Shown piece by piece: positions 23,871-32,599 of a DNA stretch of 53,534 bases. The position numbers were made by a program, and so were the translations under genes. The notes beneath the pieces were generated by a model. The model saw only the letters and a list, made by a program, of their open reading frames with translations, had not been told where the DNA came from and did not search any database. Where the stretch lies: assembly GCA_038253325.1 (NCBI GenBank), contig JBBSHE010000021.1, forward strand, positions 1 to 53,534, read 5' to 3'. The DNA comes from JBBSHE01 sp038253325. GTDB taxonomy: Bacteria > Actinomycetota > Actinomycetes > Propionibacteriales > Nocardioidaceae. Position 1 is the stretch's first letter. The number at the start of each line of letters is the position of its first letter.

Positions 23871-24050
23871 GTGAACCTCGACCCGATGCTGCTCGACATC
23901 TTGGTGTGCCCCGATTGCAAGGGCAGCCTCACCGTCGACCAGACCAATGACGAGCTGATCTGCAACGGGTGCGGGCTGATCTACCCGGTGCGCGACAACA
24001 TCCCGGTGATGCTTGTCGACGAGGCACGCCGCCCGTCGACCGATGACTGA
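23871..24050 (+). CDS. Trm112-like (UPF0434) zinc-ribbon protein
   Basis: A 59-residue protein with two Cys pairs, ILVCPDCKGSL and LICNGCGLIYPV, followed by the diagnostic RDNIPVML. Trm112 relatives are small partners of methyltransferases; no methyltransferase lies nearby, so its client here is unknown. GTG 23871 is preceded by GAGGAGC. It overlaps the start of the SIS gene by 8 bases (24043-24050), so translation is coupled. Its place between manB and the SIS-domain gene is conserved in actinobacteria. Confidence 0.88.
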   Translation: MNLDPMLLDILVCPDCKGSLTVDQTNDELICNGCGLIYPVRDNIPVMLVDEARRPSTDD

Positions 24051-25074
24051 CATTTTCGACGAAACCCGCCTCGACGACCCCGCGTGCCTCGAGCGCGCCG
24101 ACCGGCACCTGCGCAACCTCGCCGAGGCGGGGGCACGGGTCCGGCGCGAAGCCAGCGGCTCGGCCGAGCTGGTCGGTTCGCTGGCCGGCGACGGGGCGCC
24201 CCGGGCGGTGGTCGCCGCCGGCACGGACGCGCGGCTGCTCCGCGCCGTGCTGGAGCCCTGGAGCCCCGTTCCGTTCGTGGCCTGGCCCGGCCCTGGGCTG
24301 CCCGGCTGGGCCGGGACGCTCGACCTCGTCGTGGTCCTCTCACCCGAGGACGACCCGGAAGCAGTGCCGATCGTCGCGGAGGCGAACCGTCGCGGTTGCC
24401 TGCTGGTAGTGGCTTGCCCCGAGCATTCGTTGCTGGCTGAGGCCAGCGCCGGGCGGCACCGTACGCTGCTTCCCACCCAGACCCACGACGCGCTCGCCGT
24501 CGCGGTCGTCATGTTGCAGGCGCTCCACAAGCTCGGCGTCGGTACGGAGGTGGTCGCCGACGACGTCGCTCATGCACTCGACGAGGTCGCCGTCGAGTGC
24601 TCGCCGCATCAGGAGGTCGGGTTCAACCCCGGCAAGGATCTTGCGCTCGCGCTTGCCGACGACCTGCCGCTGGTCTGGGGCGGGTCGGTGCTCGCGGCAC
24701 GTGCGGCCCGCCGGGTCGCGGAAGCGCTGCGCCGCAGCAGCGGCCGTCCCGCACTCGCGGCCGACGCGCGCCACCTGCTGCCGGTGATCGCGGGAACCCG
24801 TCGCCGGGACGTGTTCGCCGACCCGTTCGCGGACCCGACGGGAACGCTCGGGCGACCTGGCCTCGTGGTCCTGGACGACCGAGCCGACGACCCGTCGATC
24901 CAGGTCATCAGACGACGCCTCGACGGTGCCGCCAGGGACCACGACGTCCGCGTCGACGTGATCAGCACCGGTGAAGAGTCGCCGGTCGCTCGCTATGCCT
25001 CACTGCTTGCGAGCGGCCTGTACGCCGCGGCGTACCTCGCCGTCGGCCTTGGGCGCGAGCAGGCGACGGCGTGA
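24043..25074 (+). CDS. SIS-domain protein, phosphoglucose/phosphomannose isomerase-like
   Basis: A 343-residue protein corresponding in position to mycobacterial Rv3256c. The N-terminal half has the Rossmann-like SIS core (LVVVLSPEDDPEAVPIVAEA, then GCLLVVACPEHS), and the C-terminal half has a second sugar-isomerase subdomain (LPLVWGGSVLAARAARRVAEA, HQEVGFNPG). Bifunctional PGI/PMI enzymes have Ser/Thr-rich phosphate loops in the first half; they are weak here, so the isomerase activity is uncertain. ATG 24043 overlaps the Trm112-like stop (ATGACTGA). The 3' end overlaps the cation transporter start by 4 bases. Cotranscription with manB suggests a role in mannose-phosphate supply. Confidence 0.78.
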   Translation: MTDIFDETRLDDPACLERADRHLRNLAEAGARVRREASGSAELVGSLAGDGAPRAVVAAGTDARLLRAVLEPWSPVPFVAWPGPGLPGWAGTLDLVVVLSPEDDPEAVPIVAEANRRGCLLVVACPEHSLLAEASAGRHRTLLPTQTHDALAVAVVMLQALHKLGVGTEVVADDVAHALDEVAVECSPHQEVGFNPGKDLALALADDLPLVWGGSVLAARAARRVAEALRRSSGRPALAADARHLLPVIAGTRRRDVFADPFADPTGTLGRPGLVVLDDRADDPSIQVIRRRLDGAARDHDVRVDVISTGEESPVARYASLLASGLYAAAYLAVGLGREQATA

Positions 25075-26015
25075 GCAACGAGGGATCCCCCAAGGCGGTC
25101 ATCGCTGCGCTGACGGCAAACCTCGGGATCGCGTTGACGAAGTTCCTGGCATGGCTCGTCACCGGTGCATCATCGATGCTCGCGGAGGCCGTGCACTCGC
25201 TCGCGGACTCCGGCAACCAGCTGCTGTTGCTCGTCGGCGGTCGCCGCTCGCGCAAGCGAGCGACCGCCGAGCACCCGTTCGGCTACGGCCGCGAACGGTA
25301 CGTCTTCGCGTTCGTCGTCTCGATCGTGCTCTTCACGATCGGTGGAGTATTCGCGCTGTACGAGGCGTACCACAAGTATCAGGAGGTGACGTCGGGGCAT
25401 GCCAACGAGCTGCTGACGAGCAGGTGGTGGTGGGTTCCGCTGGTCGTTCTGGTCGCCGCGATCGCGATGGAGGGAGCCTCGTTCCGTACCGCGTTCAAGC
25501 AGGCCACCCCGGGCCGTCGGGGGTTGTCCTGGGTGGGCTACATCCGGCAGACAAGGTCGCCGGAGCTGCCGGTCGTACTGCTCGAGGACCTCGCAGCTCT
25601 GCTCGGCCTCGCGTTCGCCCTGATCGGTATCGGGGCCACGCTGCTGACGGACAACGGGTACTGGGACGCCGGAGGGACCGCGGCGATCGGGCTGCTCCTG
25701 GTCACCGTCGCGATCGTGTTGGCCGTCGAGACGAAGAGCCTGCTCATCGGAGAGAGCGCGACGCCGAGAGAGCTGGCGAAGATCGAGGACGCGCTCGCCG
25801 ACGACCCGGCGGTCCTGGAGATCATCAACCTGCGCACCATGCACCTCGGCCCCGACGAGCTGCTCGTCGCAAGCAAGATCGCCGTCCACGCGACGGAGTC
25901 CGGGGCGGAGATCGCGCGGGTGATCAACGAGGCGGAGACCCGGATCCGTGATGTCGTTCCGTACGCCGAGCACATCTACATCGAGCCCGACATGCGCGGA
26001 CCAGCGGGCCGTTGA
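25071..26015 (+). CDS. Cation diffusion facilitator family transporter
   Basis: A 314-residue antiporter of the CDF/ZnT type exporting divalent metal ions. About six membrane segments are visible. Segment 2 carries EAVHSLADSGNQ (the metal-binding His/Asp pair) and segment 5 carries VLLEDLAALLGLAFA with its Glu-Asp. A cytoplasmic C-terminal ferredoxin-like domain starts near residue 215 (LAKIEDALADDPAVLEI, LVASKIAVHA, YAEHIYIEPD). HPFGYGRERY is the typical loop motif. Which metal is carried cannot be told. The GTG overlaps the SIS gene as GTGA, so it belongs to the same transcription unit. Confidence 0.93.
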   Translation: MSNEGSPKAVIAALTANLGIALTKFLAWLVTGASSMLAEAVHSLADSGNQLLLLVGGRRSRKRATAEHPFGYGRERYVFAFVVSIVLFTIGGVFALYEAYHKYQEVTSGHANELLTSRWWWVPLVVLVAAIAMEGASFRTAFKQATPGRRGLSWVGYIRQTRSPELPVVLLEDLAALLGLAFALIGIGATLLTDNGYWDAGGTAAIGLLLVTVAIVLAVETKSLLIGESATPRELAKIEDALADDPAVLEIINLRTMHLGPDELLVASKIAVHATESGAEIARVINEAETRIRDVVPYAEHIYIEPDMRGPAGR

Positions 26016-26060
26016 TTTCGACCTCGCCCCGCGAGCGCACTACCCTGGTTCGAGGCTGTT

Positions 26061-26082
26061 GGGGTGTCGGCCTGGGCACCCC
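26061..26082 (+). other. GC-rich hairpin in the sahH leader
   Basis: GGGGTG (26061-26066) pairs with CACCCC (26077-26082), and an inner C-G and T-G pair can extend the stem to about 8 bp around a 6-base loop. It lies between the cation transporter stop and sahH. It could be a terminator for the upstream unit or a leader element. It does not show the consensus of the S-adenosylhomocysteine riboswitch that I know. Confidence 0.35.
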
Positions 26083-26109
26083 CGGATGTAGATGGAGCAG
26101 AGGGTTCGT

Positions 26110-27537
26110 ATGGACTACAAGGTTGCCGACCTGTCACTGGCCGAGTTCGGCCGCAAGGAGATCACACTCGCCGAGCACGAGATGCCGGGTCTGATGGCGA
26201 TGCGTGAGCGGTATGGGACGTCCCGGCCGCTGGCGGGCGCCCGGATCACCGGTTCGCTGCACATGACGATCCAGACTGGCGTCCTGATCGAGACCCTGAT
26301 GGCTCTCGGTGCCGACGTCCGGTGGGCGAGCTGCAACATCTTCAGCACGCAGGACCATGCTGCGGCCGCTGTCGTCGTCGGACCGGACGGGACACCGGAC
26401 GACCCGCAGGGCGCACCGGTCTTCGCGTGGAAGGGTGAGTCGCTGGCCGAGTACTGGTGGTGCACCGAACAGGCGCTCGGCTGGCCAGACGGTGCGCTGC
26501 CCAACATGATCCTCGACGACGGCGGCGACGCCACCTTGCTCGTGCACCTCGGTGTCGAGTACGAGAAGGCCGGCGCAGTACCGTCGCCCGAGACTGCCGC
26601 CAACCCCGAGCTACGTGAGGTGCTCACCGTGCTCGCGCGGACGGTCGACGGCTCCAACCTGTGGACGGAGATCGCGAACTCGGTCAAGGGCGTCACCGAG
26701 GAGACCACGACGGGCGTCCACCGGCTGTACGACCGGCAGCGTGAGGGGTCGCTGCTGTTCCCGGCGATCAACGTGAACGACTCGGTGACGAAGTCGAAGT
26801 TCGACAACAAGTACGGCTGCCGGCACTCGCTCATCGACGGAATCAACCGGGCGACCGACGTCCTGATCGGTGGCAAGGTCGCCGTCGTCTGCGGCTACGG
26901 TGACGTCGGCAAGGGCTGCGCGGAGGCCCTTCGCGGACAGGGTGCCCGGGTGGTCGTCACCGAGGTCGACCCGATCTGCGCGTTGCAGGCCGCGATGGAC
27001 GGCTACCAGGTGTCGACGCTCGACGAGGTGCTCGGTGATGCGGACATGGTCATCACGGCCACCGGCTGCTACCACGTGGTCACTGCCGAGCAGATGTCGA
27101 GGATGAAGCACCAGGCGATCGTCGGCAACATCGGTCACTTCGACAACGAGATCGACATGGCCGGACTGGAGGCCACGCCAGGGGTCAGTCGCACGAACAT
27201 CAAGCCGCAGGTCGACCTCTGGACGTTCGAGGACGGACACAGCCTGATCGTGCTCAGCGAGGGTCGACTGATGAACCTCGGCAACGCGACCGGCCACCCG
27301 TCGTTCGTGATGTCGAACTCGTTCACCAACCAGGTGCTGGCGCAGATCGAGATCTACACGAAGGGCGACGACTACCCGGTCGGGGTGCACACGTTGCCGA
27401 AGCACCTTGACGAGGAAGTCGCAAGGTTGCACCTCGCCGCGCTCGGTGTATCACTGACCAAGTTGAGCGAGGACCAGGCGACGTACCTCGGTGTGCCTGT
27501 CGACGGGCCGTTCAAGCCGGACCACTACCGCTACTGA
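26110..27537 (+). CDS. sahH: S-adenosylhomocysteine hydrolase
   Basis: The enzyme cleaves S-adenosylhomocysteine to adenosine and homocysteine, closing the methyl cycle. From ATG 26110 it is 475 residues, normal for the long bacterial form. Motifs: SLHMTIQTGVLIETL, SCNIFSTQDHAAAA (substrate), NNKYGCRHSLIDGINRAT, the NAD site VCGYGDVGKGCAEAL near residue 262, GNIGHFDNEIDM and the C-terminal tail PFKPDHYRY that reaches into the neighbouring subunit's NAD pocket. ATG 26110 is chosen over ATG 26092 because AGAGGG precedes it and actinobacterial homologues start MDYKVADLSL. It precedes mtrA as in mycobacteria, although the thymidylate kinase gene usual between them is missing. Confidence 0.97.
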   Translation: MDYKVADLSLAEFGRKEITLAEHEMPGLMAMRERYGTSRPLAGARITGSLHMTIQTGVLIETLMALGADVRWASCNIFSTQDHAAAAVVVGPDGTPDDPQGAPVFAWKGESLAEYWWCTEQALGWPDGALPNMILDDGGDATLLVHLGVEYEKAGAVPSPETAANPELREVLTVLARTVDGSNLWTEIANSVKGVTEETTTGVHRLYDRQREGSLLFPAINVNDSVTKSKFDNKYGCRHSLIDGINRATDVLIGGKVAVVCGYGDVGKGCAEALRGQGARVVVTEVDPICALQAAMDGYQVSTLDEVLGDADMVITATGCYHVVTAEQMSRMKHQAIVGNIGHFDNEIDMAGLEATPGVSRTNIKPQVDLWTFEDGHSLIVLSEGRLMNLGNATGHPSFVMSNSFTNQVLAQIEIYTKGDDYPVGVHTLPKHLDEEVARLHLAALGVSLTKLSEDQATYLGVPVDGPFKPDHYRY

Positions 27538-27562
27538 GCAGCGGGACGAGGACGGAGGACAG

Positions 27563-28282
27563 GTGACGGACACGCCGAGATCCCAACGTGGTCGCGTGCT
27601 GGTCGTCGACGACGACTCGTCGCTCGCGGAGATGCTGACGATCGTGCTGCGCACCGAGGGCTTCGACTCGCGCGTCTGCGGAGACGGCGATGACGCGCTC
27701 CAGGATTTTCGGGCCTATCGTCCAGACGTCGTCTTGCTGGACCTGATGCTGCCAGGGCAAGACGGCATAGACGTGTGCCGGGCCATCCGTGGCGAGTCGA
27801 CCGTCCCGATCGTCATGCTCACGGCGAAGAATGACACGATCGACGTCGTGCTCGGGCTCGAGTCTGGTGCGGACGACTACATCGTCAAGCCGTTCAAGCC
27901 GAAGGAGCTGATTGCGCGAATCCGGGCCCGGCTGCGAAAGCACGAGTCGTCGGCCCCGGAGGAGCTGTCGATCGGTGACCTCCGGATCGACGTGTCGGGG
28001 CACACCGTGCATCGAGACGACGTCGAGCTCGCATTGACGCCCCTGGAGTTCGACATCTTGGTGTGCCTGGCCCGCCGCCCTTGGCAGGTCTTCACTCGGG
28101 AGGTACTGCTCGAGCAGGTCTGGGGCTACCGGCACGCCGCCGACACCCGGCTCGTCAACGTACACATGCAACGGTTGCGATCGAAGATCGAGTGCGACCC
28201 CGAGAACCCGACGATCGTCGTGACGGTACGCGGGATCGGGTACAAGGCCGGAGTCGTGTCCGCGCGAAGCGACCTGCCCTAG
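27563..28282 (+). CDS. mtrA: OmpR-type response regulator MtrA
   Basis: The 239-residue regulator controls cell-envelope and division genes on phosphorylation by MtrB. The receiver domain has the acidic pair in VLVVDDDSS (16-18), the phosphoacceptor Asp 60 in VVLLDLMLPG, Thr in MLTAKND and Lys in YIVKPFKP. The C-terminal winged helix shows ELALTPLEFDILVCLARRP, VLLEQVWGYRH, VNVHMQRLRSKIE and TVRGIGYK. The GTG start at 27563 follows ACGGAGGAC. The gene is 12 bases upstream of mtrB, completing the canonical mtrA-mtrB-lpqB operon after sahH. Confidence 0.96.
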   Translation: MTDTPRSQRGRVLVVDDDSSLAEMLTIVLRTEGFDSRVCGDGDDALQDFRAYRPDVVLLDLMLPGQDGIDVCRAIRGESTVPIVMLTAKNDTIDVVLGLESGADDYIVKPFKPKELIARIRARLRKHESSAPEELSIGDLRIDVSGHTVHRDDVELALTPLEFDILVCLARRPWQVFTREVLLEQVWGYRHAADTRLVNVHMQRLRSKIECDPENPTIVVTVRGIGYKAGVVSARSDLP

Positions 28283-28294
28283 GGCGGCACCTGC

Positions 28295-29935
28295 ATGGCC
28301 AGACCGGGAGCGCGTCGTCGCGAGAACTCGCTCGTCGACCACGTCCTGCTTCGGACCTCGATCCAGGCCCGCGTGGTCGTGTTCACGCTCGTCTTGTCCA
28401 CCGTCGTCGCGATGCTGTTCGGCTGGGTGGTGCTACGGCAGGTGACGACCGGTGTCCTGGACGCCAAGCAGTCGGCATCACTGAACCAGGCCGAGGCGGG
28501 CTTCGACAGCGCACAGAGCAACCTGGACAGCACCGACATCGTCGACCCATCCGACGAGGGCCGCGAGCTGAGCGCGCTGATCGACGTCTTGTCACCTCAC
28601 GACCAGTTCCGTGACGACTTCCGGATCTTGCTGCTCGGACCCTTCGCCGCGGGACAGGTCTCCGAGACGGTCCGCGGTGTACGAGGCGCCCCCGACCTCG
28701 ATCCGGTGCGGACGATCCCGACCGCACTGCTCCACCAGGTCGAAGCGGCGCCCGGTACCTGGTGGCAGTTCAGCCGGGTGATCTACACCAGTCCGCTCAA
28801 GTCCGAACCGAGCCTGATCGTCGGTTCGAGGTTGACCATCAACGTCACCGGCAACGAGTACGCGATGTTCTATGTATTCCCGTTGACCGAGCAGCAGCAG
28901 ACGCTGTCCGTGCTTCGCCAGGCGCTGATCACCGCGGCGGCGCTGCTCGTGCTGCTGCTGGGTCTGATCGCCTGGCTGGTCACCCGACAGGTGGTGACAC
29001 CGGTACGGATGGCCCGACGTATCGCCGAGCGGGTCGCGGCCGGGCGGCTGGAGGAACGCATGCAGGTCCGTGGGCGCGACGACATCGCGCGGTTGAGCGG
29101 GTCGTTCAACCAGATGGCGCAGACCCTGCAACGACAGATCCGCGAGCTCGAGGAGCTGTCGCGCGTCCAGCACAGGTTTGTGGCCGATGTCAGTCACGAG
29201 CTGCGCACCCCGCTGACGACCGTACGGATGGCCGCCGACCTGCTGCACGAGAACCGCGACCAGTTCGATGCCTCCACCCGCCGAGCTGCCGAGCTGCTGC
29301 AGAACGAGCTCGACCGGTTCGAGTCGCTGCTTACCGACCTGCTCGAGATCAGTCGCTTCGACGCGGGGGTCGCGGTTCTCGAGCTCGAGCCCGTCGACCT
29401 GCGGGCGGCGGCGCGCCGGGTTGCCGACCGGTGTCGCGGAATCGCTGAGCGCCACGGGTCCGAGATCGTGCTGCGGCTCCCCGACCGTCCCTGCACGACG
29501 GAGGCCGATCCGAGACGGATCGACCGGATCGTACGCAACCTCGTCGTCAACGCAATCGAACACGGCATGGAAGAGCGCGTCGTCCTCACCTGCGCGAGCA
29601 AGGGCTCCGTCGTCGCGTTGACCGTCCGCGACTACGGAGCCGGTCTCACCCAGGGCCAGGACGCGCTCGTTTTCGGGCGGTTCTGGCGTGCCGACCGTGC
29701 CCGTGCCCGCACCCGCGGCGGCACCGGGCTCGGGTTGTCGATCGCCAAAGAGGACGCCGAGCTGCATGGTGGCCGGCTCGACGCGTGGGGTGCCCCCGGC
29801 CAGGGCTCACAGTTCCGGCTCACGCTTCCGCGGTTCCCCGGCGCGCCGCTCGACGATGACCCGCTGCCGTTGAAGCCGGGCGACGCGGGGAGGGTGAGGC
29901 GTCCGACTACCGCAGTTCGCGGCGGTGCGCCGTGA
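28295..29935 (+). CDS. mtrB: Sensor histidine kinase MtrB
   Basis: A 546-residue membrane kinase. Two membrane segments (about 29-50 and 208-230) flank an extracytoplasmic sensor region. A HAMP linker (VTPVRMARRIAERVAAGRLEE) leads to the dimerisation domain with the phospho-acceptor His near residue 301 (DVSHELRTPLTTV). The ATPase core carries an N-box (RNLVVNAIEHG), G1 (VRDYGAGL) and G2 (RGGTGLGLSIAKE), with the F-box FGRFWRADRAR between them. The sensor senses an envelope state linked to septation in relatives. The stop overlaps the lpqB GTG by 4 bases. Confidence 0.95.
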   Translation: MARPGARRRENSLVDHVLLRTSIQARVVVFTLVLSTVVAMLFGWVVLRQVTTGVLDAKQSASLNQAEAGFDSAQSNLDSTDIVDPSDEGRELSALIDVLSPHDQFRDDFRILLLGPFAAGQVSETVRGVRGAPDLDPVRTIPTALLHQVEAAPGTWWQFSRVIYTSPLKSEPSLIVGSRLTINVTGNEYAMFYVFPLTEQQQTLSVLRQALITAAALLVLLLGLIAWLVTRQVVTPVRMARRIAERVAAGRLEERMQVRGRDDIARLSGSFNQMAQTLQRQIRELEELSRVQHRFVADVSHELRTPLTTVRMAADLLHENRDQFDASTRRAAELLQNELDRFESLLTDLLEISRFDAGVAVLELEPVDLRAAARRVADRCRGIAERHGSEIVLRLPDRPCTTEADPRRIDRIVRNLVVNAIEHGMEERVVLTCASKGSVVALTVRDYGAGLTQGQDALVFGRFWRADRARARTRGGTGLGLSIAKEDAELHGGRLDAWGAPGQGSQFRLTLPRFPGAPLDDDPLPLKPGDAGRVRRPTTAVRGGAP

Positions 29936-31668
29936 GACGATCCGTGTGCGCCGGTCTCGCGCTGGTGACGGGTCTGTTCGGCGCCGGGTGCGGCACCGGA
30001 ATCCCGGACACGTCGCCGGTGCACCGGGCCCGTGGCGCCACCAGCGTGGGCGACTCCGCGCTGCAGCGTTACTCCGTCGAACCACCGCGGCCCGGCGCCC
30101 CACCGAAGGAGATCGTCGACGGCTTCCTCGAGTCGCTGCAGACCTCGCCGCGCAACGTGACGCTGTCGCGGGCGTTCCTGACGCCGGCCGCGGCCGAGTC
30201 GTGGCGTCCCACCGGCTCGCTCACCGTCTACAGCAACCGCAGCACCGTCGTGCAGACCAGCAGCCGGGTGATCATGACCGCGGCCAGCCTCGGAACCGTC
30301 AACACCCGCGGCGCATGGGTGACCGACAAGCACCCCTACCGCCACACGTTCGCGGTCGTCAAGTCCGGCGGGCAGTGGCGGATCTCCGACCCGCCCCCCC
30401 AGCTGCTCGTCGACGTCGACTACTTCGACCGCTACTTCACGTCGGAGTCCCTGTACTTCTTCGATGCCGCGCGGCAGGTCCTCGTACCGGACCCGATCCA
30501 CGTCCTCCGTGGTGACAGCGTCGCGACGTCCCTGGTTCGCGGACTGCTCCGCGGTCCGTCGGCGGCACTGAGCGGTGTGGTCCAGCCGATCGTGACGTCG
30601 AACGCGGAACTCACCCTCGGAGTGACGATCAACAACGGGATCGCCGATGTTCCGCTGACCAGCGACGTCCTGGACCTCGACGCCTCGGACCGCCAGCTGC
30701 TCGCAGCTCAGCTGGTATGGACGCTGCGGCAGGTACCGGAGATCGCGGCGATCCGCATCACCGTCGACGGCACCCCGTTCCGGATCCCCGGATCAGCGGC
30801 CACCATCGAGATCGGCAACTTCGCCGCGTACGACCCGTCGGGGATCACCACGAGCCGCGACCTCTACGGGCTCCAGGACGACCGGATGGTGACGATCACG
30901 TCGACGTCGGTGTCACCGGTCAGTGGTCCGGTCCACCGGTTGAACGGCCGGATCGCGGCGTTCGCGGTGAATCTTGCCGGCACCAACGCGGCCGTGATCA
31001 CCACGGGCCGGCAGCGGCTGTACTTCGGTGGGCTGATGTCGCCGAACGGGTCGGTCCCCCGGCTGTGGACGGCCGACGGCGTGGACCTCGAGTCGCCCTC
31101 CTGGGACCGGGCCAACCGTTTGTGGGTCGTCGACCGGGCAAGCGGCGAGCCACGCCTCGAGGTGTTCGACGGCGGCAAGAAGGTCCCGGTCGATGCACGC
31201 GGACTGGACGGCACCGACGTCCGCGAAATTCGGGTCTCGCGGGACGGCTCTCGGATCGCGGCACTCGTGGGCGCCGGGACGACCGCGCACGTGATGATCG
31301 GCCAGATCGTCGGGACGCCGGGGGCCACCCGTGTCGAGGTGATCGGGGTCCATCGGCTGGTCCACGCCCCTGACCAGATCCGGTCGCCGACGAGCCTGGC
31401 GTGGTACAGCCCCACCGACCTCGCGGTCGTGGCCGACGACGCGCAGGGCAAGCCGACGCCGTTCATCGTGTCCATCGATGGCGCGACTCTCGGCGAGGCC
31501 TCGACGTACGCGCTGCCCGCGGTCGTCAGTGTCGACGCCGGCTCCAACAGCGAGGTTCCGATCGTGACATCCGCGCCCGACCACCGGGTCTACAGCCGCG
31601 GGACCGACGCCCGATGGCTCGCCATCGGGGGCGACGTGAGGCTGACGTCGGTGCGATACCCAGGTTGA
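29932..31668 (+). CDS. lpqB: LpqB lipoprotein
   Basis: A 578-residue lipoprotein that modulates MtrB in relatives. The signal peptide ends with lipobox LFGAGC (Cys 20). The ordered domains fit LpqB: an N-terminal region with IPDTSPVH and PPKEIVDGFLESLQ, a GerMN-like domain (PLTSDVLDLDASDRQLLAAQLVWTL in pieces) and a C-terminal beta-propeller-like half with repeated short strands such as LWVVDRASGEPRLEVF and REIRVSRDGSRIAAL. It is translationally coupled to mtrB through GTGA, giving the classic three-gene unit. Confidence 0.94.
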   Translation: MRRSVCAGLALVTGLFGAGCGTGIPDTSPVHRARGATSVGDSALQRYSVEPPRPGAPPKEIVDGFLESLQTSPRNVTLSRAFLTPAAAESWRPTGSLTVYSNRSTVVQTSSRVIMTAASLGTVNTRGAWVTDKHPYRHTFAVVKSGGQWRISDPPPQLLVDVDYFDRYFTSESLYFFDAARQVLVPDPIHVLRGDSVATSLVRGLLRGPSAALSGVVQPIVTSNAELTLGVTINNGIADVPLTSDVLDLDASDRQLLAAQLVWTLRQVPEIAAIRITVDGTPFRIPGSAATIEIGNFAAYDPSGITTSRDLYGLQDDRMVTITSTSVSPVSGPVHRLNGRIAAFAVNLAGTNAAVITTGRQRLYFGGLMSPNGSVPRLWTADGVDLESPSWDRANRLWVVDRASGEPRLEVFDGGKKVPVDARGLDGTDVREIRVSRDGSRIAALVGAGTTAHVMIGQIVGTPGATRVEVIGVHRLVHAPDQIRSPTSLAWYSPTDLAVVADDAQGKPTPFIVSIDGATLGEASTYALPAVVSVDAGSNSEVPIVTSAPDHRVYSRGTDARWLAIGGDVRLTSVRYPG

Positions 31669-31760
31669 CCCCGCCGTCATCCACAGGGCGCTCACCGGTG
31701 GCGTCCACACCTGCCATCAGCCGATTGCGGTCCCAACGCAACCGCTGGGAGTCTCAGCCG

Positions 31761-32447
31761 ATGGACCGGTGGTCGACATTTTGCCGCGCCGGTGCCGACC
31801 TCCTGTTCGGTACGCGGTGCGCCGGTTGCGGCGTGCCCGGATCGATCGTGTGCCGGGTCTGCTGCGTCGTCCTGGAGGCGACCGCACGCCCGGTCTGGCC
31901 GCGTCCGACGCCACCTGGTCTGCCGTTGCCCTGCGGCGTGACCGCGTATGCGGGTGCGGCCCGAGACCTGATCCTCGCGTACAAGGAGCACCGGAACGTG
32001 GCCCTACGACGACCGCTCGGTGCGGCACTGTCCCGCGCCGTCCTCGCGGTGCTCGCGTCGTATCCCGTCGAGCGCCCGATCGCGCTGGTGCCCGCGCCGA
32101 CGACGAGACGAGCCGTCCGCGAGCGGGGTCATGACCCGATCCGCGGTCTCGCGGCGGCTGCGGCCGACCGGGTCCCGGGCCTGGTCCGGGTCGTGCCGGC
32201 GCTCGAGCTGGTCCATGACACCGAGGACCAGGCGAGGCTGTCGGCGACCGCCAGGATGGGCAACCTGTCGGGTGCCTATCGAGTCCGGCGGACTCGGCAG
32301 CGAGCGTTGCCGTCGGTTTGCTGCATCGTCGTCGACGACGTCCTCACCACCGGTTCGACAGCGGCGGAGGCCGCTCGAGCCCTCAGGCACGCCGGCGCGA
32401 CGGTCATCGGGATCGCCGTGGTCGCGGCGACCGAGCGCACCCGCTGA
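31761..32447 (+). CDS. comF: ComF family phosphoribosyltransferase-like protein
   Basis: A 228-residue protein of the ComF/GntX family. The N-terminus has a zinc-ribbon (FGTRCAGCG then VCRVCC), a linker with YAGAARDLILAYKEHRN, ALVPAPTTRRAVRERGHD, the family motif DQARLSATARMGNLSGAY and the PRPP-binding loop CIVVDDVLTTGSTAAE. In competent bacteria ComF assists DNA uptake; in most actinobacteria its function is unknown. ATG 31761 is chosen because the ribbon follows at once; the frame stays open upstream through the lpqB 3' region. The comF-hpf-secA order is conserved. Confidence 0.9.
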   Translation: MDRWSTFCRAGADLLFGTRCAGCGVPGSIVCRVCCVVLEATARPVWPRPTPPGLPLPCGVTAYAGAARDLILAYKEHRNVALRRPLGAALSRAVLAVLASYPVERPIALVPAPTTRRAVRERGHDPIRGLAAAAADRVPGLVRVVPALELVHDTEDQARLSATARMGNLSGAYRVRRTRQRALPSVCCIVVDDVLTTGSTAAEAARALRHAGATVIGIAVVAATERTR

Positions 32448-32599
32448 GCGGCCTATCTCCCCCGGTCTGCGCCCGGTAGGTTGAGACATGGCAGGCGAGC
32501 GTGGGGACGAAGACCAGGTCGGCCGGACGGGTGCCTCGACTCGTGGCGCGGACCCCGGTCCGCGGCGGGGCCGGCGAGCACCCAGCCAAGGAGGAATCG

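Noticed and set aside
26016..26109. SAH riboswitch upstream of sahH
   Set aside because: Only a simple hairpin is seen; the known conserved riboswitch core is not recognisable.
31401..31760. N-terminal extension of comF through the lpqB 3' end
   Set aside because: Arg-rich shadow sequence; ComF homology starts at the ATG at 31761.
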